Below are positions 54,111-64,000 of a stretch of 64,000 bases of DNA, one piece after another. The notes below the pieces were generated by a model, which was not told the origin of the DNA, searched no databases, and saw nothing but the letters and a program-made list of their open reading frames with translations. Made by a program: the position numbers and the translations under genes. The DNA comes from an uncultured Bacteroidota bacterium (GTDB taxonomy: Bacteria; Bacteroidota; Bacteroidia; 2-12-FULL-35-15), in NCBI GenBank assembly GCA_903847205.1, contig CAINDA010000052.1, forward strand, positions 1 through 64,000. The letters are read 5' to 3'. How positions within the stretch are numbered: position 1 is the stretch's first letter; each line of letters begins with the position of its first letter.

Positions 54111-57100
54111 ATGTCAAAACTATTACCAAGGAAATTGCAGACTGGAGCATTAAAAAAAGAGCGGATTTCGCTTGGATTAAAAGCGTCGCTTTTGCTATTA
54201 ATTCACTTGGTATTATTTTCATTTTCTGCACAGTCGCAAAGCGGAAGTGTTACTATTTCGCAGATTGTTCCAACCACTGTAAGTGTATGTGACAGCGCAC
54301 AGTTTATGATCACTGTAAAAAATAACACAAGCGGCGTTCTGAGCGGGCTTTTATTAAATGCTGCTATGCCGGGCGGAGTGAATTATATTCCTGGGTCGGT
54401 GCATAGCTTACCTGCAGGAGTTTCCCAATCAAATATTATCAATCTGCAAAATCCGGTTTTTTTAATTCCTAGTATACCTGCGTTCAATTCTATTTCTGTT
54501 CTCTTTTATGCAAAAGTTGATTGCAGCATAATTGCATATCAGCAGCAGGGTAACCCCATTATTAATACAGCTACCATTACATATACTAATTCAACCACCG
54601 ATCAAAATATTTCTACAACATACAATGTAAACGCCCCGTCTTTAGTAATTACATCCTTTACTAATCAGGCTCATACAGGCACAGTCGGCAGCACTTTTAC
54701 AAGGAGTATAACTATTACCAACAGCGGTACCGGTTCTTTAGCTTCTTTCACATTTACTGACGCGCATGGCGGACAGATAAATATTATAAGCGTGACGCCG
54801 GGAATACTCAGCGGCACAGCAACCAACGACACTGTTGCTGTTTCAGGAATTGATTTCGCTGCGGTCGGGAACCATAATACGCTGTTTGATCATGGAGAAA
54901 GCATCACAATAATAGAGCATGTCAGAATAGCGGCCTGCATCCAGCCTGGGATTCCATCAAATATAAAAGTATTTTGGGGCTGCGGGAACCAAGCCGCCTG
55001 CCAAACTGCATCAACTACAGCAAACGTTACAGAAATACCTGTTGGCACTCCTGATTTGGTAATTACACCAGCGGAATCATTTGAAACTTGTTTAAACCCG
55101 ACAATTGCCCGTAAACAGTCTTTACAGATTGTGAATATTGGTGCAGGGTCCGCTAATCATATTTCAATGGATATATACCAAGGAGCTTTTATGGTGCCAA
55201 ATAGCAGTTATCAAACCAGAATAGACGAAACAAGTTTTACTTTTCAATTTGGCATAAATGGGAGCCCGGCAGCGATCACTGCAGACAGTTCCAAAAATAA
55301 TTCACCGTTTTTATGTCTCGGTTCAAATCCAAAATACCGTGTTTATCTCAGAATTCCTGCGGTTATTAATCCTATAACGGATACTGTTTATCTGAAATGG
55401 AATTCGTATGCCTGCTGTCAGGCTAACAGCTGCGACACATCTTTTCACACAGTAGCTGCTCCATGGGAATTTAAAGGGAAATATACCGATGCATGCGACA
55501 GTACTGTTACTTATGACATATTTCCAACCAGCGGCGGATCAATTTACGGACGTTATTTTAATGCTTCAATGGCACCGGAGAATATGCCGACGGATTTATC
55601 GAACGGCGTTACCACTTTTGAACATTCTGTAACTAATTGGCAGAATGACGTTAATTCTGCTCCCGGCGCCTATTACCAGGTTGACATCACAATTCCAAGG
55701 TGTTTTACACTTGCTTCCAATGCACATCCAATTCGTTTCATAAATAATTCCGACGGAAGTTTTTGGATGCCTACTTCTGCAATCACAATTTCCGGGAATA
55801 TCGCTACAGCAGTTTTTGCAGTTCCCGATCCATTCGGAATAAACTCGCTCAGTAACGCTTCGTTGCTTTTTGATTTAAATGCGGACTGCTCTATGTGCCA
55901 TGACTCCGGGTGGGCCCGAAGCATTTCAGTGGATGTAAGATACAACCCAAACCCTTCCTGCTCTAGCGCATGCGCAATAGAATTGTATTGCAATACAAGT
56001 TCTGTAAACCTGCATTGCGGAACCTGCGGTGCCGGGATCGGCGGAATTTCCTTTTTAAGTTATAAAATGGAAAGAACCAGTTACGGCCAGCCAGATAATA
56101 ACAATGACGGTCTGCCTGAAGCAGGAGTTGTAAATCTAAATGTTATTAAAACCCACAGGGCTATGTTTAATGATACGCTTACAGGCTATTTCAAAGGGGT
56201 TGTACTTAGTGCCCCAGGACACCTCACTTTCCCAAATGTTTATGCCTCAACTTCTATAAATAATCTGGGTACATACCTGTCTTTTATTGATGCATCTGTT
56301 ACTATCTATGACGCAAGTACTTCAACAGTTTACAGCTGTAATAATGTACCAGCACTGTCTGCAGCCCCAAGCGGAAGCAGTTACAATTCGATTTTTGATA
56401 TCAGCCCTGCCTACTTAAATGCCAATGGCTGCACAATACCAGCGGGTTTTGTTTTTGAAAATGGCGACTCGGTATTTCTGAATCATCGATACAGAGTAAT
56501 TGCTAATACGGGAGGTCCCGTGGTGTCAAGCAATTCAACAACTGATTTTTATGCGAGTGATATTCCTAATCCTCCGCCCAATGCGGTTCCTGCCCATAAA
56601 TTTTCCTGTGATAATTATTCGGGGAATTATCTTTCTCTTTACGGGTACTACTTTACAAGTGATACAGTTGGATTCTATACCGTAAAGTCGTGCAGTACAG
56701 CAACCGTGAGAAATACGGATTATCTGAGTATTGGGCCTTGCTGCCAAAATTACGGGCACAACAAATTCCCTTTTGAGTATCGTCCCTGGGGAAGAATTGA
56801 CACAATAAAAGTGATAAAACCTGCGGGGTATGATTATGTTTCAGCTGTTATAGACGGGTTAGGGCAAGTTTCACAGGCAATTGCGCCGGCAAATCCTAAT
56901 TCTAACACATTACTATTTTATGTAGGTGCTTTATACACCAGTAATACCTGGCCCAACTATAGCTTTGACGGCTATGCCAACACGATAAATGTTACTCTAG
57001 TGCCGAATTGCATGGCCCCTAACAGCACTATAGAGCAGGTTGCTTATGATGATGTGCATAAAAAATTCGCTTATCTTAATGGCGGCGATACCGCTATCAG

Positions 57101-60100
57101 CCTTATTTCCGACCACATTGTAAGCAGTACTCCTCAACTTATAATGCAGTCAGCCCTGCAGACTGTTGACGGCATTAACACCATTGAATCCTGGAATTTA
57201 AAACTGTGTAATATATCTAACAACTCAAATGCATTTAATACATGGTTAGGCTTTGTTTCTCCTTCAGGAAATTTAAGTGTTGTAGATGTAACGAATTTAG
57301 CCACTTCTGCTGTAATAGTGCCTGTCGGAGGAATTTACAGGCTTGGGACCGAAGCCTTCGATTCATGCGCCACTTACCATATCAGATTTAAATATCACTC
57401 TTGTGCGTTAGACACCATGATTGTGAATGCAGGATGGAATTGCAACGGTTATCCCGATTCACTTGCATCATATCACTGCACTCCAAAAAAATACGATCTT
57501 TATGTCAACCCTAAACCATCTGCGCTTCAGATGCAGGTTGCAGGTCCGGCGCGGGATACAATTGCTCTTTGCGATACAGCCAGCTATGAAATAATTCTTA
57601 ACAGCGTACAGCTGGCATCTTGTTACAATATTAATCTTTCGGCTTTGCTGCCTTCAGGTATGACAATTGCTCCAGGGTCATCTGAATTCCTCTATCCTGT
57701 TAACGGCGCTTGGGCCCACTTAGGAAACCCGACAGCCAATGTTTGGGATTTGTCGGCACTTATTCCACAGATAGATACCTTCGGATTAAAAGGAGTTAAT
57801 TTTCCAAATTTCAGTCAGTTGAAAATCCGCTTCAAAATCCGGCCCAATTGTAATTTTATATGCGGAAGCACAGTACCATTTTCTGCGGCTTCAACAAATA
57901 TCTGCGGACAGAACCATCCTGCGCAGTTTGCTACCTCAGCTCCGCTTTACATAAGAGGAGTGGAGCATCTGAATATTACTTCCATGAGAGTTGTTATGGA
58001 TTCAATTCATCAATGCGGGATGCCCTCATTGGTAAGAGTTTCAATAATTAATGTCGGACCTAATGCCACTACGGGCAATGAACACTTTTATTTTCCCGCC
58101 TCCAACGACAGCGTTGCAGCAGGGTCATTCACAGGGATACATAATACACCTCTATCTGCATATTTTAATAACACCTTGAACGGGCAGCATTATTTCGACT
58201 GGACGCTTCCGGCGGGTGTGCTGCCACTAGATAGCGTTGTTTTTACCTTCAATATAATTGTTAATCCTGACTCTATAAATTGTTCTAATATTATATTTCC
58301 GGTAAAAACAATAGGTTCGTTTAATGCCACATGTATTGCTGATAACAGCGTCTGCACTATAAGATCAATAACAAGTGCAGCGTCTCTCAGTGTTCCCGTG
58401 AACCACCCCTGCCCTGTAGTTATTGTTTTGACTGCAGTGGCGGCCTCACACACATTGTGTTCCGGAGACAGCACCTTAATTACATTAACAAGTAACGTTC
58501 CGGGTACAATTTTTTCATGGACAGTAAACCAAACAGGAGTAACGGGAGGGTCTTCAGGTACAAGTGCTTCTTTAATTCAAACTTTGAGAACAATTGGAAA
58601 TATACCAGGCACTGCGGTTTATACAATTACGCCGTCTTCTAACGGATGCCATGGAGCCCCTGTTATCATTACAATTACTGTAAACCCTGCTGACAGCAGT
58701 GCCACTTTTACTTATACTTCCGGCACTTATTGTACATCGGGCCCCATTCAAACGCCGACGATTACTGGTCTGCCGGGAGGCGTTTTTACAGCTGCCCCAG
58801 GCGGTTTATCAATTAATCCGTCAACCGGCGTAATTAATTTATCAACCAGCGCATTAGGTATTTATACTGTTACTTATACAACACCTGGTATTTGTCCCAA
58901 AACAAGTTCTCTAAGTATAACAATCACCAATGTCACGCCATCTGCGGTTTTTAGCTATCCGGCTTCTCCATATTGTCCCAATGGAAATAATCCTTTTCCT
59001 GTTTTTGGTTCGGGAGCAAGTGCAGGTACTTTTACTGTTACTCCCGCCGGTTTAGTTTTTGTAAATGCAAACACAGGCCAAATTGATTTAACTTTAAGTG
59101 CAATTGGTATCTACACTGTTGTTAACACGATTCCGGCAAGCGGTTCTTGCCTCGCTGCAACAGCATCAACAACAGTAACTATTGCAAGAGAAAACGCATC
59201 ATTTGTTTACACCTCTGCAACCTACTGTCAATCGGGCGCCAACCCAACACCAACTGTAACGGGACTTCCAGGAGGAACTTTTTCTGCCTCCCCCGCCGGT
59301 TTAGTAATCAATCCCTCAACAGGTACAATTAATCTGGCAGCAAGTATCTTAGGAACATATACACTAAGCTATACCACAAACGGAAGCTGCCCTAACACAA
59401 GTTCAATTGTAATGACGATTGATAATACTACTCCTTCTGCTTCTTTCAGCTATTCCGCTCTTTCATTTTGCCCAAATGGAATTAACCCTTCACCAATCTT
59501 TGTTTCTGGCGCAAGTGCAGGGATATTTTCGGCCGCACCTGCCGGCTTAATATTTGTTCATGTAAACACAGGTCAGATAGATTTAACAGCAAGTACACCG
59601 GGTACCTATACTATTACCAATAATATTCCTGTGAGCGGTTCCTGCCAGGCTGTGAGCGCCACAGCAATAGTTACAATTACACATTTGGATAATGCTTCTT
59701 TTGTATATTCTTCAGGAACGTATTGTACATCAGGGGCTAATCCAACACCAACTATTACCGGTTTGACGGGAGGAATTTTTTCAGCAGTGCCGGCCGGATT
59801 GGTTATTAATAGCTCAACTGGTACAATTAACCTGGCAGCAAGTTCTTTAGGAACTTATACCCTTAGTTATACTACAAATGGGAACTGTGCAAATACCAGC
59901 TCTATAACAATGACGATTGGTAATACAACACCCTCTGCGGCCTTTAGTTATTCAGCTGTTTCCTTCTGCCAAACTGGAAATAACCCGCTTCCAATTTATG
60001 CCTCAGGCGCGAGTGCGGGTGCGTTTACAGCAACTCCAGCAGGTTTGGTTTTTGTTAATGCGGCCACAGGGGAAATAAATCTGGCTTTGAGTGCATTGGG

Positions 60101-63100
60101 AACTTATTCTGTTGTTAACACAATTCCGGCAAGCGGAACCTGCCTAGCGGCAACAGCATCAACAACAGTTACGATAACACTGGATGATGCTTCCTTCATG
60201 TACACATCTGCAACATATTGCATTTCCGGCGCAAACCCGACACCAATAATTACCGGGCTGCCTGGCGGTATTTTTTCGGCCCTTCCTGCAGGTTTAGTTA
60301 TCAATCCCTCAACAGGAGTAATTAATCTTGCAGCAAGTTCTTTAGGCAGCTATACACTCAGTTATACAACAAATGGAAACTGTCCGAACACAAGTTCTAT
60401 AACTATGACCATTGATAATACAACACCGGGTGCTGCTTTCCATTATTTAAGTGCCTCCTACTGCCCTAATGGAATTGACCCGCTTCCGATTTTTACTTCA
60501 GGTTCGAGTGCAGGAATATTTACAGCAAGCCCTGCAGGTTTGGTTTTTGTTCATGTGAATACCGGCCAGATTGATTTAAGTGCAAGCGCTCCGGGTACCT
60601 ATACAGTTACAAATACAATTCCTGTGAGCGGCTCATGTCTTTCAGCAATTGCGACAGCTACGGTTGTTATATCAGTACTGGATAATGCTTCTTTTACTTA
60701 TTCATCAGGAACATACTGTCAGTCGGGCACTAATCAAACACCAATTATTACAGGCGTTTCGGGCGGTACGTTTTCCTCGGTTCCTTCCGGTTTGTCAATC
60801 AATTCTTCAACAGGTGTGATAACTTTATTTACAAGCGCACTTGGCGTTTATACCGTAAATTATACAACAAGCGGTGCCTGCTCCAATACAAGTTCAATTA
60901 CAATCAATATAGGCAATACCGCACCTCCAGCTGATTTTAGTTATTCCGGTTCTTCTTTCTGCCAATCTGGAAATAATCCTTTCCCCGTTTTTGCCCCAGG
61001 TGCAAGTGCTGGGACTTTTTCAGCTGTTCCGGCGGGTTTAGTATTTGTGAATTTAAATACCGGCGAGATCAATTTAGCTTTAAGTGCGACGGGTACTTAT
61101 ACAGTAACCAATACTATTCCGACAAGCGGAACTTGTCTTGCTGTAAGCGCAGTAACAACAATTACAATTAACGCTGATGATGCCTCTTTTACCTACAATT
61201 CAGGAACTTATTGCGTCTCGGGACAAAATCCTTCACCTGTAATTACAGGGCTGCCTGGCGGCATCTTTTCTGCCGCTCCTGCAGGTTTGGCAATTAATAC
61301 ATCCACAGGTTTGATTAATCTGGCTGGAAGTACTTTAGGCAGCTACACCATTACTTATTCAACAAACGGTGCCTGCCCTAACTCCAGCCATATTACTATG
61401 ACAATAGGTAATACTACGCCTTCAGCCGTTTTCAGCTATTCAAGTTCTTCCTTCTGCCAAAATGGATTGGACCCTTTGCCGGTTGCCGGTTCAAATTTCG
61501 GTTCGTTTTCGGCTGCCCCTGCGGGATTAATTTTCGTGAATCTGAATACCGGTCAAATTAATTTAGCATTAAGCATACCTGGTACTTATACCGTTACCAA
61601 TACTATTCCTGCAAGCGGTACCTGCCTGGCGGCAAGCGCATCATTCACTGTTGTCATATTGCCGGGCGATAATGCGTCTTTTGTATATTCTTCAGCTACC
61701 TATTGTCAATCCGGCACTAATCCGGTACCAACAATTACAGGATTATCAGGAGGAGTTTTTTCAGCATCTCCGGCCGGATTATCTGTTGATCCTGCGACCG
61801 GCGCAATAAATTTAGGGGCGAGTTTATTGAATATTTATACACTCAGCTATACCACTAATGGCACTTGTCCGAACACAAGTTCTATAACGATGACAATTAA
61901 TAACACGAATCCTTCTGCATTCTTCAGTTATCCGGGTTCCCCTTTCTGTCAATTTGGAAATAATCCTTTTCCGGTTTATACGGGAGGCTCCAGCGCAGGT
62001 ATATATACCGCAACACCAGCAGGTTTGGTTTTTGTACATGTTAATACCGGCCAGATTAATTTGGGGTTAAGCGCTCCCGGCACTTACACTGTAACTAATA
62101 CTATTCCGGTAAGCGGAACATGCCTTTCGGCAATTGCAACAACGGTTATTACAATAAGCCCTGCGCCTATTGCAAGTGCGGCATCCGGTTCTCAAAATAT
62201 TTGTTCCGGCAGCGGCACAGCCATTATACTGACAAGCACAGCTGCCGGAACAATTTATACCTGGACAGTAAGTGAAACCGGAGTGACAGGAGGCACAGGC
62301 AGTACAGGAACAAATATTGCTCAGCTATTAACTTTAACAGGGCCGAATCAAGGTTCTGCAGTTTATTCAATAGTTCCTACAGCCGGTGGCTGCATAGGTT
62401 TACCGACACTGCTGCCAATTACAATTTATCCTCTGCCTGTTTCAGATACTTCTGCTTTGTTGATTAAGTCTGCAAATTGTAATGATACAACAGGTTTTAT
62501 AAAAGGTATTGTAATGACTTCCGGTAACAGTCCGTTCCACTATGTGTGGAAAGATTCGGCTGGTATTACTGTAGGCGACAGTCTAAACTTAATTAATGCC
62601 CAGCCCGGCAGATATACACTGACTATTACAGATGCCAGTGGCTGTTCCACCACGGCCGGAACTTATACCATTACCTCTACAGCAATTATTACTGCGGCGT
62701 TTACTGTTAATCCAACAACCGGGGAAACCCCTTTGACCGTTAATTTTACAAATAACAGTACAAATGCTTCTCATTATTTGTGGCAGTTTGGAACCGGCGA
62801 CACTTCAAATGTGGTAAACCCCGCCTATGTTTATATTCCGCTTGGAAATTTTACAGTGTGTCTGCGGGCTGATAATGGCGGGCTATGCGCCGATACAGCA
62901 TGCTCTACAATAGATATTTATATTAACTCCATGTTTCTTATACCAAATATATTTTCACCAAACGGAGATGGCGTGAATGATGTGTTTACAATTCAATCGA
63001 AAGGTTTGAGAACACTAGATGCTGAAATATACAACCGCTGGGGGGAAAAACTATACGAGTGGCACACCACCAGCGGCGGATGGGACGGGTATTCCGCCAG

Positions 63101-63203
63101 CGGGGTGCGTTGTACTGAAGGCACTTATTATTTTATTGTGAACGCTCTAGGAATTGACGGAAAAAAATATTTTGAAAAAGGTGCATTTAATTTGGTACAT
63201 TAA
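54111..63203 (+). CDS. Giant adhesin-like protein with T9SS type B sorting domain
   Basis: About 3030 residues. The start at 54111 (MSKLLPRKLQTGALKK) gives a signal peptide with a long n-region and core LLLLIHLVLFSFSA; a GTG at 54003 is in frame but adds an unlikely Phe-rich peptide. The first ~1500 residues hold Cys-rich beta domains of the DUF11-like or conserved-repeat type (TVSVCDSAQFMITVKNNTSG). Residues about 1530-2680 are seven pairs of Ig-like units (ASFxYxSxTYC and SAxFSYxxxxFC). Then come a PKD-like part, an SprB-type domain (GRYTLTITDASGCS), a PKD domain (YLWQFGTGD) and the type B end (IPNIFSPNGDGVND, YNRWGEKLYEW, GGWDGYSASG). It should be exported by T9SS and act in adhesion or gliding. 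Confidence 0.9.
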   Translation: MSKLLPRKLQTGALKKERISLGLKASLLLLIHLVLFSFSAQSQSGSVTISQIVPTTVSVCDSAQFMITVKNNTSGVLSGLLLNAAMPGGVNYIPGSVHSLPAGVSQSNIINLQNPVFLIPSIPAFNSISVLFYAKVDCSIIAYQQQGNPIINTATITYTNSTTDQNISTTYNVNAPSLVITSFTNQAHTGTVGSTFTRSITITNSGTGSLASFTFTDAHGGQINIISVTPGILSGTATNDTVAVSGIDFAAVGNHNTLFDHGESITIIEHVRIAACIQPGIPSNIKVFWGCGNQAACQTASTTANVTEIPVGTPDLVITPAESFETCLNPTIARKQSLQIVNIGAGSANHISMDIYQGAFMVPNSSYQTRIDETSFTFQFGINGSPAAITADSSKNNSPFLCLGSNPKYRVYLRIPAVINPITDTVYLKWNSYACCQANSCDTSFHTVAAPWEFKGKYTDACDSTVTYDIFPTSGGSIYGRYFNASMAPENMPTDLSNGVTTFEHSVTNWQNDVNSAPGAYYQVDITIPRCFTLASNAHPIRFINNSDGSFWMPTSAITISGNIATAVFAVPDPFGINSLSNASLLFDLNADCSMCHDSGWARSISVDVRYNPNPSCSSACAIELYCNTSSVNLHCGTCGAGIGGISFLSYKMERTSYGQPDNNNDGLPEAGVVNLNVIKTHRAMFNDTLTGYFKGVVLSAPGHLTFPNVYASTSINNLGTYLSFIDASVTIYDASTSTVYSCNNVPALSAAPSGSSYNSIFDISPAYLNANGCTIPAGFVFENGDSVFLNHRYRVIANTGGPVVSSNSTTDFYASDIPNPPPNAVPAHKFSCDNYSGNYLSLYGYYFTSDTVGFYTVKSCSTATVRNTDYLSIGPCCQNYGHNKFPFEYRPWGRIDTIKVIKPAGYDYVSAVIDGLGQVSQAIAPANPNSNTLLFYVGALYTSNTWPNYSFDGYANTINVTLVPNCMAPNSTIEQVAYDDVHKKFAYLNGGDTAISLISDHIVSSTPQLIMQSALQTVDGINTIESWNLKLCNISNNSNAFNTWLGFVSPSGNLSVVDVTNLATSAVIVPVGGIYRLGTEAFDSCATYHIRFKYHSCALDTMIVNAGWNCNGYPDSLASYHCTPKKYDLYVNPKPSALQMQVAGPARDTIALCDTASYEIILNSVQLASCYNINLSALLPSGMTIAPGSSEFLYPVNGAWAHLGNPTANVWDLSALIPQIDTFGLKGVNFPNFSQLKIRFKIRPNCNFICGSTVPFSAASTNICGQNHPAQFATSAPLYIRGVEHLNITSMRVVMDSIHQCGMPSLVRVSIINVGPNATTGNEHFYFPASNDSVAAGSFTGIHNTPLSAYFNNTLNGQHYFDWTLPAGVLPLDSVVFTFNIIVNPDSINCSNIIFPVKTIGSFNATCIADNSVCTIRSITSAASLSVPVNHPCPVVIVLTAVAASHTLCSGDSTLITLTSNVPGTIFSWTVNQTGVTGGSSGTSASLIQTLRTIGNIPGTAVYTITPSSNGCHGAPVIITITVNPADSSATFTYTSGTYCTSGPIQTPTITGLPGGVFTAAPGGLSINPSTGVINLSTSALGIYTVTYTTPGICPKTSSLSITITNVTPSAVFSYPASPYCPNGNNPFPVFGSGASAGTFTVTPAGLVFVNANTGQIDLTLSAIGIYTVVNTIPASGSCLAATASTTVTIARENASFVYTSATYCQSGANPTPTVTGLPGGTFSASPAGLVINPSTGTINLAASILGTYTLSYTTNGSCPNTSSIVMTIDNTTPSASFSYSALSFCPNGINPSPIFVSGASAGIFSAAPAGLIFVHVNTGQIDLTASTPGTYTITNNIPVSGSCQAVSATAIVTITHLDNASFVYSSGTYCTSGANPTPTITGLTGGIFSAVPAGLVINSSTGTINLAASSLGTYTLSYTTNGNCANTSSITMTIGNTTPSAAFSYSAVSFCQTGNNPLPIYASGASAGAFTATPAGLVFVNAATGEINLALSALGTYSVVNTIPASGTCLAATASTTVTITLDDASFMYTSATYCISGANPTPIITGLPGGIFSALPAGLVINPSTGVINLAASSLGSYTLSYTTNGNCPNTSSITMTIDNTTPGAAFHYLSASYCPNGIDPLPIFTSGSSAGIFTASPAGLVFVHVNTGQIDLSASAPGTYTVTNTIPVSGSCLSAIATATVVISVLDNASFTYSSGTYCQSGTNQTPIITGVSGGTFSSVPSGLSINSSTGVITLFTSALGVYTVNYTTSGACSNTSSITINIGNTAPPADFSYSGSSFCQSGNNPFPVFAPGASAGTFSAVPAGLVFVNLNTGEINLALSATGTYTVTNTIPTSGTCLAVSAVTTITINADDASFTYNSGTYCVSGQNPSPVITGLPGGIFSAAPAGLAINTSTGLINLAGSTLGSYTITYSTNGACPNSSHITMTIGNTTPSAVFSYSSSSFCQNGLDPLPVAGSNFGSFSAAPAGLIFVNLNTGQINLALSIPGTYTVTNTIPASGTCLAASASFTVVILPGDNASFVYSSATYCQSGTNPVPTITGLSGGVFSASPAGLSVDPATGAINLGASLLNIYTLSYTTNGTCPNTSSITMTINNTNPSAFFSYPGSPFCQFGNNPFPVYTGGSSAGIYTATPAGLVFVHVNTGQINLGLSAPGTYTVTNTIPVSGTCLSAIATTVITISPAPIASAASGSQNICSGSGTAIILTSTAAGTIYTWTVSETGVTGGTGSTGTNIAQLLTLTGPNQGSAVYSIVPTAGGCIGLPTLLPITIYPLPVSDTSALLIKSANCNDTTGFIKGIVMTSGNSPFHYVWKDSAGITVGDSLNLINAQPGRYTLTITDASGCSTTAGTYTITSTAIITAAFTVNPTTGETPLTVNFTNNSTNASHYLWQFGTGDTSNVVNPAYVYIPLGNFTVCLRADNGGLCADTACSTIDIYINSMFLIPNIFSPNGDGVNDVFTIQSKGLRTLDAEIYNRWGEKLYEWHTTSGGWDGYSASGVRCTEGTYYFIVNALGIDGKKYFEKGAFNLVH
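58698..62160 (+). repeat. Seven tandem ~495-bp repeats in the giant gene
   Basis: Each repeat codes for two related Ig-like units: A (about 78 residues, from ASFxYxSxTYC to NTTP) and B (about 85 residues, from SAxFSYxxxxFC to the next A). A begins near 58.70, 59.20, 59.69, 60.19, 60.68, 61.18 and 61.67 kb. The copies are clearly diverged at the DNA level, with many synonymous changes. Confidence 0.85.
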
Positions 63204-63466
63204 GGAAACTTCAACAGCAACTTTATAAAACCATTTGTATAAATGAAAAAAACAGTATAGTTGCTTAGTAGTTAAGACCGATTTCATTACTATATAATTT
63301 ACGAAAAAGAACTATTCACATGATGAACCTCCATCGGAGGGAGGGGAGGACACTCAACCAGCAAAGTTCTCCTTATTGAATACAGATTTTATTTCACTAA
63401 AAATGCGTTTGGTATAAGTAAAAATTTAAACGCAGCATTTTCATCAGGTTATTAAAGCCAATTACC

Positions 63467-64000
63467 ATGAAACGATTGTTGCCATTATTTATTTATCAGG
63501 AGGAATTTCTTTACACTTTCTTCCTCATCTGTTTCTTAACGATATTCACAAGAACAAGTGTTTTTGCCCAGTCGGCCTGTCCCGCAGTTTCTATTACTCC
63601 TTCTAATGTTGGTATTTGCAATGGCTGCACTAACCTTACAGCTCACGTGCAAGGGAGTGTTTCAACAACTTCTTATTCTGTTTCGGCCATACCTTATGTT
63701 CCATTTTCTTTTAATACAGGCACGCCGATTCTTGTAAACATTGATGATCAATGGTCAAATGTAATTACCATTCCGTTTTGTTTCCAGTTTTATGGAAACA
63801 CTTATAATCAATTAGTAATTGGTTCAAATGAGATAATCTCTTTTGATTTATCATATGCTGGAGGAAGCTGTCCCTGGAATTTAAGCGGTGCCCCAATTCC
63901 AACAAATACTTTACCCACAAATAGTATTATGGGGCCTTATCAGGATATTGACCCGACAAATATGGGAAACATTTATTGGCAGATTACCGGTACAGCACCC
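63467..64000 (+). CDS. Start of a secreted surface protein, cut by the window edge
   Basis: An open frame of 178 codons from ATG to the last base, without a stop. It begins MKRLLPLFIYQEEFLYTFFL and has a hydrophobic segment ending near SVFAQ, a signal peptide. It continues with Cys-rich secreted sequence (CPAVSITPSNVGICNGCTNL) and a beta domain (IPYVPFSFNTG, FCFQFYGNTYNQLVIGSNE, MGPYQDIDPT) seen at the N-terminus of other T9SS type B cargo in Bacteroidota. The C-terminus is outside the window, so the sorting domain cannot be confirmed. It follows the giant gene by 263 bases on the same strand. Confidence 0.75.
   Translation, partial: MKRLLPLFIYQEEFLYTFFLICFLTIFTRTSVFAQSACPAVSITPSNVGICNGCTNLTAHVQGSVSTTSYSVSAIPYVPFSFNTGTPILVNIDDQWSNVITIPFCFQFYGNTYNQLVIGSNEIISFDLSYAGGSCPWNLSGAPIPTNTLPTNSIMGPYQDIDPTNMGNIYWQITGTAP

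Noticed and set aside
58698-62160. Regular ~495-bp repeats considered as a CRISPR or noncoding satellite
   Set aside because: The repeats are in one long reading frame, diverged by codon-level changes, and code for Ig-like domains.

Overview
The window comes from a member of the Bacteroidota. Evidence: type IX secretion (T9SS) cargo with type A and type B C-terminal sorting domains, promoters of the Bacteroidota form TAnnTTTG, weak or absent Shine-Dalgarno sequences, a long IleRS, a DksA-like protein with a degenerate zinc site, and low to moderate GC by eye. There are no rRNA genes, CRISPR arrays, intact insertion sequences or recognisable phage genes. The finer taxonomy cannot be read from the sequence.

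Layout. 0.1-10 kb: an OmpA-like protein, an M90 (MtfA-type) metallopeptidase on the minus strand, then a plus-strand run of AsmA-like protein, sensor histidine kinase, hemW and a cyclase-family hydrolase. 10-20 kb: a surface-polysaccharide style block with an O-antigen ligase/polymerase, a multi-pass membrane protein, a membrane-anchored GH5-like glycosidase, a GT39-type glycosyltransferase carrying a C-terminal fascin-like beta-trefoil, and two overlapping paralogous GT-C-like membrane proteins. 20-31 kb: housekeeping and catabolic genes (fused oligopeptide ABC ATPase, LEA-type lipoprotein, M20 dipeptidase, RsmB-like rRNA methyltransferase, a 40-residue histone H1-like protein, dipeptide epimerase, glutaryl-CoA dehydrogenase-like enzyme, rhodanese). 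31-36 kb: a DksA-like protein with a long H1-like lysine/alanine tail, ileS, a Rid-family deaminase and tRNA-Ala(GGC). 36-49 kb: two paralogous PKD-repeat T9SS proteins flanking a YiiX-like lipoprotein and a C10 (streptopain-type) protease. 49-54 kb: purF, an ACMSD-like amidohydrolase, gmk and yicC. 54-64 kb: a giant T9SS type B adhesin-like protein of about 3030 residues with seven alternating two-domain repeats, and the start of another secreted protein cut by the window edge.

How the genes fit together. About a quarter of the window encodes secreted repeat proteins that would leave by T9SS and be fixed to the surface polysaccharide; the 10-20 kb block may make part of that polysaccharide. 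Four dispersed genes (cyclase family, Rid/2-aminomuconate deaminase type, ACMSD-like, glutaryl-CoA dehydrogenase-like) match steps of kynurenine-type tryptophan catabolism, which is an inference. Several intergenic spaces carry long inverted repeats of different sequence, two of which overlap the stop codon of the adjacent gene. A TAnnTTTG element sits only four bases before the start codon of each of two divergent genes near 25 kb, which suggests leaderless mRNAs. No known defence or mobile system was found. The most unusual items are the GT39-fascin fusion, the H1-DksA fusion with a free H1-like peptide nearby, and the modular surface proteins.
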